From: Leucobacter komagatae
Lineage (GTDB): Bacteria > Actinomycetota > Actinomycetes > Actinomycetales > Microbacteriaceae
Direction: 5' to 3'
Length of the DNA stretch: 64,000 nt
NCBI RefSeq assembly: GCF_006716085.1
Contig: NZ_VFON01000002.1
Coordinates: forward strand, 395,808 to 459,807
Shown here: one piece after another, positions 31,695 to 40,405 of the stretch
Layout of the letters: every line of letters begins with the position of its first letter
How positions within the stretch are numbered: the first letter of the stretch is position 1
The notes under the pieces: generated by a model
Database searches by the model: none
Told to the model about the DNA's origin: nothing
Seen by the model: the letters and a program-made list of their open reading frames with translations, nothing else
Translations under genes and position numbers: made by a program

Positions 31695-33487
31695 ACTCGC
31701 GTAACGGTGAAGAGCAGCTCGCCCCACCCGATCGCGCGGGCCTCGAAAGCCAGGCCGGCCGCCGCAACAACGGCCTCGAGTTCGGCCCTGGTGCGCAGCC
31801 CAACGCCCGTCAGGCAGAGCGCAGCGAGATCCTCCCCCGCGTCGTGATCGTCGATCTCGTCGATGCCGAGCAGCGTCTCGAATACAAGCAGGCGATCACC
31901 GGCGCTCGCGGCGCCCCGCAGCAAGTGCGCCGCGTCCTCATCCGGCAGATCACGGAGCGCACCAACAAGCAGCGTGGTGCCACCGCGCGCTGGCCAGGCG
32001 TCGAGCCCGGTTCCGTGCACAACTTGCACGCGGCCTCGGTGTTCCTCAGGAAGCACGGCAAGCTGGGCGGCAACACGAGAGGGGCGTTCGAGCAGTGTGA
32101 CAGTGAGCGTAGGGTCGGCCTTGAGCGGGCCAAGCAGCACCGCAAGCGCCCCGTCACCGGCAACAGTGACGTGCTCGCCAGGCGCAAACTGCACCTCGGC
32201 CGCACCGAACGACGAGGCAACGTAGCTCAGCTCATCGGCCTCCTGCGCGATGATTGCCGCATCGAGCGCCGGATCACGGTCGCGCGCCGCCCCTCGTTCA
32301 CCGCGGTCGGGTCGACCGCTGCGAACGACGGCGAGCAGGTCGGTGAGCGCGAGCTGTTCCCGCGCAAGCGGGTCGCCAAGGTCAAGACCGTGAGTCTCGC
32401 TCTCGTCATCGAGCACCCCGCCCTCGCGAGTCAGCTCCCAGCCCGTGTCGCTGTGCTCAAGCAGATCAATCGTCGCAAGGTACCGCAGGAGCTTCGCGAG
32501 CGCCCGCGGGTCGGCGCCGAGGCGCTCCGCGAGTTCGCCCGTTGTCCGCGGGCCACCCCGCAACGCAGGCCCGACCCCGAGTGTCGCCGCGGCCCTGAGC
32601 GCGAACGGAGGCACGAGGTCGGCGAGGTGGTGCAGGTCAACACCCTCCTCTTCGCCTGTGTCGATGTCGAGGTCCTCGCCCGCAGGCGCCCGCCAGTAGC
32701 CGGTAACCTCAACCCGGTCTCGTTCCAGGCCACGCTCTTTCCGCAGGTAGGTACGAATCGGGCGAAGCACACCTGTCTCCCCTGCAAACCAGCAAAACGG
32801 TTCGCCGGGACGCCACGGCTCTCCAAGAACCGCGTCGATAAGCACGGTCGACCGGGCTGCAGGTACGCCGTTGCGATGCAGCCAGCGAACCTCCATCCCC
32901 GACGGGTGGGCGATCTCGAATTCGCTGTCGGAGTCATCAACCTCGAGCAGGGCGACGCCCTGCGTCTCCGGCGGCATCGTTTCGAGCCAGCGGGCGAGTG
33001 CGGGAAGCGCTGTGTCGTCGCCGCCGATGAGGAGCCAGTCTGCCCCCGCCGGATGCAGCCAGGCCATCTTCGGGCCCGCAATATGGATCTCAGAACCGGG
33101 CGCGACGGTTTCGGCCCAATCCGTCGCGACTCCACGCGAGTGCCGGGCGAAGTCGAGCGTGAGAACACCCTCTTCAGGGTCGAAGTCGCGAACGGTGTAT
33201 GTGCGTGACTCTGCCCGCGGATCGCGTGGCCAGTCGATAAAGCGGTCGCGCTGTTCGGGGAGGCTGAGCTTGCCAGTCTCAGGGTCGGGGTAGAACAGCT
33301 TGAGCTCGTCGTCAAAGCCGTCAGAAGCAAACGGCGGCAGTGTAAACCCGCCGCGCTCGCCGCCCGCGAGCTCCGGGCCCGTGAGCTCGACACGGCGCAT
33401 CCCCGCGCTGATGTCATAGGCGCGGCGCACGGTGAGCGCACGCAGGCTGATTGGATAGGTGACCTGTGGTCTGATGCTTTTCGCCAT
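31691..33487 (-). CDS. siderophore-interacting protein fused to a methyltransferase-like domain
   Basis: This is 598 residues. Residues about 1-275 are a complete SIP reductase: SRTYTVRDFDPEEG (FAD signature), GGDDTALPALARWLE, FCWFAGETGVLRPIRTYLR and VEVTGYWRAPAGED. Residues about 290-598 look like a class I O-methyltransferase with its winged-helix dimerisation part (GELAERLGADPRALAKLLRY, a DLLEHSDTGWELT wing) and SAM fold (VTVLLERPSRV, VLVGALRDLPDEDAAHLLRG). The SAM loop reads VAGDGALA instead of DxGxGxG, so binding may be lost or altered. Overlap with the ABC gene makes it part of the same iron operon. Confidence 0.8.
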   Translation of the reverse strand: MAKSIRPQVTYPISLRALTVRRAYDISAGMRRVELTGPELAGGERGGFTLPPFASDGFDDELKLFYPDPETGKLSLPEQRDRFIDWPRDPRAESRTYTVRDFDPEEGVLTLDFARHSRGVATDWAETVAPGSEIHIAGPKMAWLHPAGADWLLIGGDDTALPALARWLETMPPETQGVALLEVDDSDSEFEIAHPSGMEVRWLHRNGVPAARSTVLIDAVLGEPWRPGEPFCWFAGETGVLRPIRTYLRKERGLERDRVEVTGYWRAPAGEDLDIDTGEEEGVDLHHLADLVPPFALRAAATLGVGPALRGGPRTTGELAERLGADPRALAKLLRYLATIDLLEHSDTGWELTREGGVLDDESETHGLDLGDPLAREQLALTDLLAVVRSGRPDRGERGAARDRDPALDAAIIAQEADELSYVASSFGAAEVQFAPGEHVTVAGDGALAVLLGPLKADPTLTVTLLERPSRVAAQLAVLPEEHRGRVQVVHGTGLDAWPARGGTTLLVGALRDLPDEDAAHLLRGAASAGDRLLVFETLLGIDEIDDHDAGEDLAALCLTGVGLRTRAELEAVVAAAGLAFEARAIGWGELLFTVTRV

Positions 33488-33503
33488 GACTCGTGACTTC
33501 CAG

Positions 33504-34502
33504 TTACTTCACGACGGCTTCGAGCTGCGGCACCATCCGGTCGAGCACCCACGGGTGGCTCAGCGGCGTCGGGTACGCAAGCGGCGACGCGACGTCGTCA
33601 CCGAGAATTCCGTAACGCCCCTCCTTCACCGCAGGCAACTGCTGAAACAGCGCATTGGCTTCGAGCGCCGACTGAGTGAGGATGCCTTCGTCGCCGAAGG
33701 GGTACCCGACGAGCAGCACGTCAGCGTCGAGCATGTCGATGTTTTCAATGCTCACCGCGTTATTCGCATCCGAGAACTTCGATGCCTGTTCCGGTAGCAC
33801 GAACCCCAGGTCCGTGAAGAAGCTCACGTCGCTTCCCTCATAGGTGACGTAGCTGATCTGCGAGGGGTGCATCACGGCATAGGTGAGCGTTGCGCCCTGC
33901 CACTTCGGGTGAGCCTCAGACGCCGCCGCGAATGCGCCCTCAACGTCCGCCACAACCTCGGCCGCCCGGTCTTCGAGGCCGAGGGCCTTGCCTGCGAGCA
34001 GCGTCCGGTCTGCCCAGGTGAGGTCGGTGAGCTCTTGCCCCTTCCCCCACGTCACGACGGGCGCAATCTCGGCGAGCTTCTCGTAGTCATCGTCGAGCGT
34101 CCACCCGCTCGTCGCGAGGATCACGTCGGGGTCAGCTGCTGCGATCGCAATGTAGTCCGTTCCATCAGTTGAGTCGTACGTCTGAAGATCGATGTTGTCG
34201 GCGGCGAGCTTCTCTTCAGTCCACGGCTCAAATGCGTTGTCGGCGTAGCGCGACGACAAGATCGGTTCGACGCCGAGGGCGAGGGCGATATCAAGGTCAA
34301 CCGCGTCGATCACTGCGACCTTGGTCGGCTTCGTTTCGATCGTCGTGGTGCCCCAAGGGTTTTCGAGAGTCATGGGGAAGCCCTTGGTCGCTTCGCTCGT
34401 GGAGCCGCCCGCCAATTCGCCCGATGGGCTGCAGCCGGCAAGGAGCGTCAGTGCCGCGATTGCGGCAATCGCAGCAGCGGCGCGTGTCTTCGTCGTGGTC
34501 AT
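33504..34502 (-). CDS. siderophore-binding lipoprotein of ABC importer 2
   Basis: This is 332 residues from the ATG at 34502 (AAGAAGG six bases upstream). The signal peptide ends in the lipobox LLAGC. It is a class III binding protein: VAVIDAVDLDIALALGVEP, ADPDVILATSGW, and a long alpha-helical backbone before the second lobe (DADVLLVGYPFGDEG). It captures a ferric siderophore for the permeases encoded upstream in the same operon. Confidence 0.9.
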   Translation of the reverse strand: MTTTKTRAAAAIAAIAALTLLAGCSPSGELAGGSTSEATKGFPMTLENPWGTTTIETKPTKVAVIDAVDLDIALALGVEPILSSRYADNAFEPWTEEKLAADNIDLQTYDSTDGTDYIAIAAADPDVILATSGWTLDDDYEKLAEIAPVVTWGKGQELTDLTWADRTLLAGKALGLEDRAAEVVADVEGAFAAASEAHPKWQGATLTYAVMHPSQISYVTYEGSDVSFFTDLGFVLPEQASKFSDANNAVSIENIDMLDADVLLVGYPFGDEGILTQSALEANALFQQLPAVKEGRYGILGDDVASPLAYPTPLSHPWVLDRMVPQLEAVVK

Positions 34503-34519
34503 TCTTTGCCTTCTTTCGT

Positions 34520-35347
34520 TCACAGTGGGTTCGGCGCTGTCGCCGGGCCTGGGCGGGCTCGGCCGCGAGGAAGTATGAGGGGTGCGCCGGTGTCGGGGTC
34601 GTGAATCACGCGGGAGGCGAGCCCAAAGACATCGGCGACAAACGACTCGGTGACAACGTCGTTCGGCGGGCCGACAGCAGCGATCTCGCCCGCCTTCAGC
34701 GCGACAATCCGGTCGGAGTATGCTGCCGCCTGTTCGAGGTCATGGAGCACCAGGAGCACGGTCTTGCCGTGGTCGTGCTTCAGGCTTGCAAGCAGTTCGA
34801 GGACCTCGATTTGGTGGGCAATGTCGAGAAACGTTGTCGGTTCATCGAGCAGCAGGATGGGCGTTGTCTGCGCAAGGACCATCGCAATCCACACACGCTG
34901 GCGCTGCCCGCCCGAGAGAGAATCAACCGGTCGGCCGGCAAACTCTGCAGTTCCCGTCACGTCAAGCGCCTGAGCGACAGCGTCAGTATCCCCCGCAGCG
35001 CCGCGACCGAGCGATCGCCCGTGCGGATGCCGCCCACGCCGCACGAGGTCTGCGACGGTGATGCCTTCAGGGGCGAGGGGCGACTGCGGCAAGATGCCGA
35101 GGCTGCGGGCGACCTCACGTGTCTTCATTCGATGAATGTCCGAGCCGTTGAGCGTCACCGACCCTGTCGAGAGCGGTTGGATTCTGGCAAGTGCTTTGAG
35201 CAGCGTTGATTTGCCGCTGCCGTTCGGGCCAACGAGCGTGGTGATCTGGCCCGTCGGGATCTCGAGTTCAAGATCGGAGAGCACAGCATGCTTGGAGTAC
35301 TCGACGCTCAGCCCGTCTGCGCGGAGCGCGGGAAGCGCGGGGGTCAT
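34520..35347 (-). CDS. siderophore ABC importer 2, ATPase subunit
   Basis: This is 275 residues from the ATG at 35347 (ATGA overlap with the permease). It has Walker A GPNGSGKSTLLKAL, signature LSGGQRQRVWIAMVLAQ, Walker B LLLDEPTTFLD and H-loop VLHDLEQAAAY. It closely resembles the importer 1 ATPase, so the two systems share ancestry. Confidence 0.93.
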   Translation of the reverse strand: MTPALPALRADGLSVEYSKHAVLSDLELEIPTGQITTLVGPNGSGKSTLLKALARIQPLSTGSVTLNGSDIHRMKTREVARSLGILPQSPLAPEGITVADLVRRGRHPHGRSLGRGAAGDTDAVAQALDVTGTAEFAGRPVDSLSGGQRQRVWIAMVLAQTTPILLLDEPTTFLDIAHQIEVLELLASLKHDHGKTVLLVLHDLEQAAAYSDRIVALKAGEIAAVGPPNDVVTESFVADVFGLASRVIHDPDTGAPLILPRGRARPGPATAPNPL

Positions 35348-36405
35348 ACCGTTGCCTTTCTTCGTACGAGCAGTGCGATGAGCACCGGCGCCCCAAAGAG
35401 CGCGGTGATTGCTCCGGTGGGCACCGGGCTGATGAGGGGCATGGTCTGAGCCGCGATGTCGGTCGCGCACAGCAGCACCGCCCCAACTAGGCCAGCGGCC
35501 AGTGGCGCGTCTGGGACGCGGAGGAGACGGGTTGCGATCGGCCCAGCAACGAGCGCGACAAACGCGATCGGGCCGGTCACGGAAGTGACGACGGCGGCGA
35601 GCATTGTCGCGAGCAGAAGCGCTGCGAACCTCACGACGGGCACTCGAACTCCGAGGCCCGCGGCGAGCTCGTCACCGAGGGCGAGGTCGCCAAGACCGCG
35701 ACGGATCCAGAGCACCAGGGCGACTCCAACACAGAGCGTACAGGTAAGCAGCGCAACGTCTCGCTCATTCGTGCCATTCAGCGAACCGATCAGCCAGCGC
35801 ATGGCTCGCTGCGTGCTGGCGTCGTCGAGCCTGGTCACTACGAACGTGATGATCGCGCTCGCACAGGCTCCGACTCCGATCCCGATGAGGATCAGCCGGT
35901 AGCTCTGCACGCCTCCTCGCCAGCTCAGGCCGTACACAATGAGTGACACGACCAGCGCGCCGAGCATCGCACCGCCCTGCACCCCGAGGCCGGTCGCGCC
36001 GAACCCGGCGATGACGAGCATCGCGCCCGCACCAGCACCGGAGGAGATTCCGATGACGTCGGGCGTGGCCAGCGGGTTGCCGAACAGCCGCTGCGCGAGA
36101 GCGCCGGAGATGCCAAAGAGGGCGCCGCCAAGGAGCGCGACGAGGCCACGCGGCAAGTTGGTTCGGCGCACAACATAATCAGCCAATCCGTCGCCCGCCC
36201 CGAACGCCGCCGGAATCACCCGGTCAGGCTCGATCTCGGCGTCACCCGTGAGAAAGAGCTGGACCGCGACGAGCCCCACGGCGACAATCAGGCAGACGGC
36301 GAGCACAAGCCCTCGCCACAGTCTCGCCGCACGCGCGTTCGCGCGCATGGTCACCGCGGTGTCACGGGCCGCGTTGCTCCGCGGGCGCATCGTGGTCGGA
36401 CTCAT
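35344..36405 (-). CDS. FecCD-family siderophore permease, importer 2 (second)
   Basis: This is 353 residues. Family segments are LAQRLFGNPLATPDVIGISSGAG and TSVTGPIAFVALVAGPIATRLL. Its ATG overlaps the preceding permease stop as ATGA. Confidence 0.92.
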   Translation of the reverse strand: MSPTTMRPRSNAARDTAVTMRANARAARLWRGLVLAVCLIVAVGLVAVQLFLTGDAEIEPDRVIPAAFGAGDGLADYVVRRTNLPRGLVALLGGALFGISGALAQRLFGNPLATPDVIGISSGAGAGAMLVIAGFGATGLGVQGGAMLGALVVSLIVYGLSWRGGVQSYRLILIGIGVGACASAIITFVVTRLDDASTQRAMRWLIGSLNGTNERDVALLTCTLCVGVALVLWIRRGLGDLALGDELAAGLGVRVPVVRFAALLLATMLAAVVTSVTGPIAFVALVAGPIATRLLRVPDAPLAAGLVGAVLLCATDIAAQTMPLISPVPTGAITALFGAPVLIALLVRRKATV

Positions 36406-37451
36406 GCGGTTCCCCTCCCCCGTCGGCGCGCAAGCGCGACAAAGAACGGCGTTCCGACGACGGCCGTCATGATGCCGACCTCGAGTTCGCCGTGGCCGGG
36501 AACGAGCCTGGCGGCGACGTCAGCTGCGCAGAGCAACAATGCGCCGGTGAGCATCGAATAGGGCAGCACCCAACGGTGCTCCGTTCCCACGAGCATGCGC
36601 GCCAGATGCGCCCCGACGAGCCCGACGAAGGCCACGGGCCCAACGGCTGCGGTCGCGGTCGCGGCGAGGAGCACCCCAACGCCCGCCGCCCACAGGCGCG
36701 TCGGCCCCACACGCACCCCGAGCCCGGCCGCAACCTCGTCACCGAGAGCGAGTGCGTCAAGTGAGCGACCGAGCGTGACCGCCAACCCCAGTGCAACAAG
36801 TGCGAACGGCAGTAGCTCACCAAGCACAAGACCACGCCCCACGAGTGACCCAACCGACCATGAACGCAGACTCGAGTACACCGCTTCGTCACGCACCGTC
36901 AGCAGCGTCACCAAGCTCATGAGCAACGCCGCGACGGCGGCTCCGGCGATCACGAGTGAGATCTCCCGCGAAGCGGTGGTCGTTGCACGACTGATGAGGG
37001 CGACTGACGTGGCCGCGACTGCTGCCCCTGCAAGTGCAAACCAGAAATAGCCGCGGGGCTCGTGGACCCCGACGATGACAATTCCGATCACTACCGCTGC
37101 GGCTGCGCCCGCTTCAACACCGAGGATGCCGGGGTCGGCCAGCGGGTTTCGGGTAACCGCCTGCATGACCGTGCCAGCGGCGCCCAGGCAAGCGCCCACG
37201 AGAAGCCCAAGGGCGACGCGTGGCAAACGCTCCGTCAGCACGACGAGGCCGTTGTAGTCATCGGCGGGCAGCTTCCCGAGCAGCGCGTGCGTCACTGTGA
37301 TCGGGTCGATGTCGCGGGCACCGATAGCGAGCCCTGCAACTGCGACGCACGCGAGTAAGCACGCCAGCGCGACGAACCCTCCCCCGCGCAGCAGAGGGTG
37401 TGTCCGGTGAGTACCCACACGACTGACCGGGGCGGTTGGGGACGTCGACAA
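36402..37451 (-). CDS. FecCD-family siderophore permease, importer 2 (first)
   Basis: This is 349 residues if translation begins at the TTG at 37451, which has GAAAGGGG about seven bases upstream; a TTG at 37484 lacks a site. Family segments are VMQAVTRNPLADPGILGVEAG, LGDEVAAGLGVRV and TAAVGPVAFVGLVGAHLARM. It is the first gene of the operon downstream of the iron box. Confidence 0.88.
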   Translation of the reverse strand: MSTSPTAPVSRVGTHRTHPLLRGGGFVALACLLACVAVAGLAIGARDIDPITVTHALLGKLPADDYNGLVVLTERLPRVALGLLVGACLGAAGTVMQAVTRNPLADPGILGVEAGAAAAVVIGIVIVGVHEPRGYFWFALAGAAVAATSVALISRATTTASREISLVIAGAAVAALLMSLVTLLTVRDEAVYSSLRSWSVGSLVGRGLVLGELLPFALVALGLAVTLGRSLDALALGDEVAAGLGVRVGPTRLWAAGVGVLLAATATAAVGPVAFVGLVGAHLARMLVGTEHRWVLPYSMLTGALLLCAADVAARLVPGHGELEVGIMTAVVGTPFFVALARRRGRGTA

Positions 37452-37497
37452 GTGGCGCCCCTTTCTCGTCTGTGCGCGGCTCAAGTGACCTTCAATG

Positions 37498-37516
37498 TAA
37501 GCTTAGGCAAACCTAA
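37498..37516. promoter_or_regulatory. DtxR/IdeR iron box of the second siderophore locus
   Basis: TAAGCTTAGGCAAACCTAA matches the 19-base DtxR consensus at 16 positions and contains the inverted repeat CTTAGG-CAAA-CCTAAG. It lies between the importer 2 operon and the divergent AraC gene and could control both. Confidence 0.82.
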
Positions 37517-37551
37517 GTCTGATGTATCAATCTCAACGTTCAAGGTCTCAC

Positions 37552-38304
37552 ATGCAGCGCCCAATCCTCACCCCACACGCCACCGGCGGCGCCAGCCCGC
37601 TCACCACCGCAGACGCTGAGGTCGCCGACCTCCAGTGGTGGGGGCACGACCCGCACAGCCACGACGCCCCGCAACTGCTCTATGCCGCGAGCGGCTCATG
37701 CACAGTCGAGGTCGAAGGCGTCGAGTTCCGGGCTGACCAGGGTACTGCGGTCTGGATCGCGGCGCACGCCGAACACAGCGCACGGTTCGACGACGAGTTC
37801 GTGCCCATCAGCGTACTGCCCGCACCTGACCGTCCGGGGCCCTCGTCCGCGTGCGCGCTGGCGATCGATGAGAGGCTTCGCACGCTGTTGCTCCGCTATG
37901 CCAGAGTCGATGACTTCGCTGCGCTCGGGCAGCTCATCGATCGGATCCAGGATGCCCCCGAGTTGGCCCAGCAGGAGGCCCCGCTCACTATCCCGCGAGG
38001 GCGCCTCACCGGCCCCATAGCTGCGGCGTTCGAAGCAGACCCGTCACATGACAGCACACTCGACGAATGGGCCCTGACCCTCCACTGCAGCGTCACTTCG
38101 CTCCGACGTGCCTTCCTCGCAGAGACTGGCCTCAGCTTCACAGAGTGGCGCACCCGTTTCCGAGTCGAACAGGCGATTCCGCTCCTTGAGCGGGGCGCGC
38201 AGGTCAGCCTCGTTGCGGCACGGGTCGGCATGACCCACAACGGGTTCACGAACGCGTTCCGGCGCACACTCGGCCACACCCCGGTTGCGCACCGGGCCGC
38301 CTAA
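37552..38304 (+). CDS. AraC-family regulator of the second siderophore locus
   Basis: This is 250 residues from the ATG at 37552 (AAGG seven bases upstream). It has an N-terminal cupin (HSHDAPQLLYAASGSCTVEVEG, DQGTAVWIAAHAEH) and a two-HTH C-terminus (DEWALTLHCSVTSLRRAFLAETGLSF; VSLVAARVGMTHNGFTNAFRRTLGHTP). It is divergent from importer 2 across the iron box. Like the regulator at 16 kb it is probably a siderophore-responsive activator. Confidence 0.85.
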   Translation: MQRPILTPHATGGASPLTTADAEVADLQWWGHDPHSHDAPQLLYAASGSCTVEVEGVEFRADQGTAVWIAAHAEHSARFDDEFVPISVLPAPDRPGPSSACALAIDERLRTLLLRYARVDDFAALGQLIDRIQDAPELAQQEAPLTIPRGRLTGPIAAAFEADPSHDSTLDEWALTLHCSVTSLRRAFLAETGLSFTEWRTRFRVEQAIPLLERGAQVSLVAARVGMTHNGFTNAFRRTLGHTPVAHRAA

Positions 38305-38332
38305 TCGTCCAAGGCGGCCGCGGGATAAGTGG

Positions 38333-39712
38333 CTACCCTGCCGGGACCCACACCGCGAAGACGCTACTGGGTCCCGGCACCAGCCAGGCCTCGCCTCCGA
38401 GCAGGCGCGCGTTCTCACGCACGATCGCGAGGCCGAGCCCGCTCGACTCGTTCGAGTCCGAGCGCGCCGAGTTGGCTTTGTAGAACCGGTTGAAGACTCG
38501 CGCCTCGTGCTCGGGGGCAACCCCGGGCCCGGCGTCGGCGACAGTCACCGTCAGGCGCCCCGACTGCACCCAGGCGGTGACCTGGACGGGGGCTTCGCCG
38601 TGGCGCAGCGCGTTGTTCACCAGGTTCGAGACGATGAGCCGCAGCCTCACCGCGTCGGTCTGGATTGTGGGTTCGCCGAACAGCTCGAACGACACACCCT
38701 GCCACCTGCTGCTCTCTTGCAGCCCCGCCCACAGCTCGTTCACGTCGACGGGGCGCCGCACGACCTCCGCCTGCTTTGAGTCGAAGCGCGACATCTCAAG
38801 GATGTCGTTCGTGAGAGTGGTGAGGTGCGTGGCACTGCGCGCCGCGATCTCGCCTGCCTCGCGCCGGTTCTCGGTCGTCGCGGCCTCCGTGTCGGCAAGG
38901 ATGTCAGACACCGCGACGAGGGTCGCGAGCGGGGTGCGAAGCTCGTGGGCGACGTCTGCGACGAGCTGCCGCGAGGCTGCCTCGCTCTGTTCGAGCCGCA
39001 CGATCGTCGATTGCAGCCGGGCCTCCGAGTTTCGCATCGCGTCGAGCACGACGTTCACGTCAGGGTAGCCAGTGTCAACAACGGGCGACGGCTCGGGGCT
39101 GCCCAGGCCGTCGGCGACCTCGACGAGCTGGTCGAGGGGTCTGCCGAGCTGGCGCCCGACGACGAGGCCCACAATTGCGGCCGCGGCGACGAACACCACG
39201 CCGACGGCGAGCCCGAGGTTCACAAGCCTGTCAATCTCCTCCTGTTGCGACTGCATGTCGAACATCCCGAACGCCGCGATCGGGTCGCCCCCGTCGCCCG
39301 GGTTCACGATAAGACCTGCCGTGAACGTGAGGAACCCGTATTTGCTCTCGCGCTCGTAGGCCGACATCCCGCCGCCGTCGACGAGGGTCTCGAGCAGGTA
39401 CTCAGGGATCTCGTTGAGGGCGAGCGTGCCGCCGCTCTCCGAGGTGCGCAGGTTGATGAGGATCGCGGGAACCGAGAACTCCTCGGCCGCGATAGCGAGA
39501 TCGGTCTCCGTGGGGTTCTCGGGTAGCCCCTCGGCTGCGACCTTCGACTCAACCCGCAGCACGTCATAGATCGCCGCCTGCCGCGACTCCAAGATGATGA
39601 GCCGCGCGTTCCACACGAGCGCGCCCGCCGTCGTCGCGGCGACCCCCACCGCAACCGCGACGAGCGTGAGTGTGATGCGGGTGCGGAGGTTCGGCCGCCA
39701 GCGATGCCTCAT
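38333..39712 (-). CDS. sensor histidine kinase of the van-like operon
   Basis: This is 459 residues: TM1 near residues 12-34, an extracytoplasmic sensor of about 130 residues, TM2 near 165-190, HAMP, then HisKA (VADVAHELRTPLATLVAVSDI) and HATPase_c (VSNLVNNALRHG, DAGPGVAPEHEARVFNRFYKA, SSGLGLAIVRENARLLGG). The start overlaps the response regulator stop (TGATG). It is the last gene of the operon with vanY-, alr- and ddl-like genes, so it probably senses cell-wall stress or a glycopeptide; the ligand is inferred only from context. Confidence 0.88.
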   Translation of the reverse strand: MRHRWRPNLRTRITLTLVAVAVGVAATTAGALVWNARLIILESRQAAIYDVLRVESKVAAEGLPENPTETDLAIAAEEFSVPAILINLRTSESGGTLALNEIPEYLLETLVDGGGMSAYERESKYGFLTFTAGLIVNPGDGGDPIAAFGMFDMQSQQEEIDRLVNLGLAVGVVFVAAAAIVGLVVGRQLGRPLDQLVEVADGLGSPEPSPVVDTGYPDVNVVLDAMRNSEARLQSTIVRLEQSEAASRQLVADVAHELRTPLATLVAVSDILADTEAATTENRREAGEIAARSATHLTTLTNDILEMSRFDSKQAEVVRRPVDVNELWAGLQESSRWQGVSFELFGEPTIQTDAVRLRLIVSNLVNNALRHGEAPVQVTAWVQSGRLTVTVADAGPGVAPEHEARVFNRFYKANSARSDSNESSGLGLAIVRENARLLGGEAWLVPGPSSVFAVWVPAG

Positions 39713-40395
39713 CAGCCGAGCCGATACCCGAAGCCGCGCACGGTGCGCAGCAGCTGCGGCTCCGCCGGGTCAGCCTCGATCTTCTGCCGCAGCCGCTGGA
39801 CCGCCGCGTTCACGAGCCGCAGATCTCCCGCCGCGGCGGTGCCCCACGCGCGGTCGAGCAGCTGTTCGCGGCTGAGCACCTGGCCCTGGTGTTCGAGGAG
39901 CACCATGAGCAGCCGCAGCTCGTTCGGCGACAGCTCAAGCTCGACCCCGTCGCGGGTGACCTCGAGCGACCCGAGGTCGACGCGCAGGCCCTCGTACTCA
40001 AGCACGGTCGCGGGCGCCGACTCCTGCGCCGCCGGCTGCCTGCTCCGCACCACGGCGCGAATGCGCGCCTCAAGCACGCCGGGCGAGACCGGTTTTACGA
40101 CGTAGTCGTCGGCGCCCGAGTCGAGGCCGCCGATCACGTCGCCGTCGTCATCGCGCGCGGTAAGCATGATGATCGGCACATCGGAATCCTGCCGGATGTG
40201 CCTGCAGACGCTGAACCCGTCGATGTCCGGCAGCATGAGGTCGAGCAGCACGACGTCGGGTTCGTCGGCGATTGCCGCCCGCGCGCCACCGGCGCCCGTC
40301 CCCTCGATCTGCACGTCATGACCCCGCTGGCTCAGCGCGAGCCGGTACGCCTGCGCGAGCTCGGGGTTATCTTCGACCACGAGGATCTTCAGCAT
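39712..40395 (-). CDS. OmpR-family response regulator of the van-like operon
   Basis: This is 227 residues. The receiver has ED at 8-9, phospho-acceptor Asp52 (LLDLMLPDIDGF), and Lys in YVVKPVSP. The C-terminal winged helix ends in VRGFGYRLG. GGAGAGG precedes the ATG, which lies ten bases after the ddl stop, so it is in one operon with the ligase. It likely activates the operon, VanR-like. Confidence 0.9.
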   Translation of the reverse strand: MLKILVVEDNPELAQAYRLALSQRGHDVQIEGTGAGGARAAIADEPDVVLLDLMLPDIDGFSVCRHIRQDSDVPIIMLTARDDDGDVIGGLDSGADDYVVKPVSPGVLEARIRAVVRSRQPAAQESAPATVLEYEGLRVDLGSLEVTRDGVELELSPNELRLLMVLLEHQGQVLSREQLLDRAWGTAAAGDLRLVNAAVQRLRQKIEADPAEPQLLRTVRGFGYRLG

Positions 40396-40405
40396 GCCTC
40401 TCCTA

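Noticed and set aside
36402..37484. TTG at 37484 as permease start
   Set aside because: The TTG at 37451 has a good purine-rich site at proper distance, and the earlier one does not.
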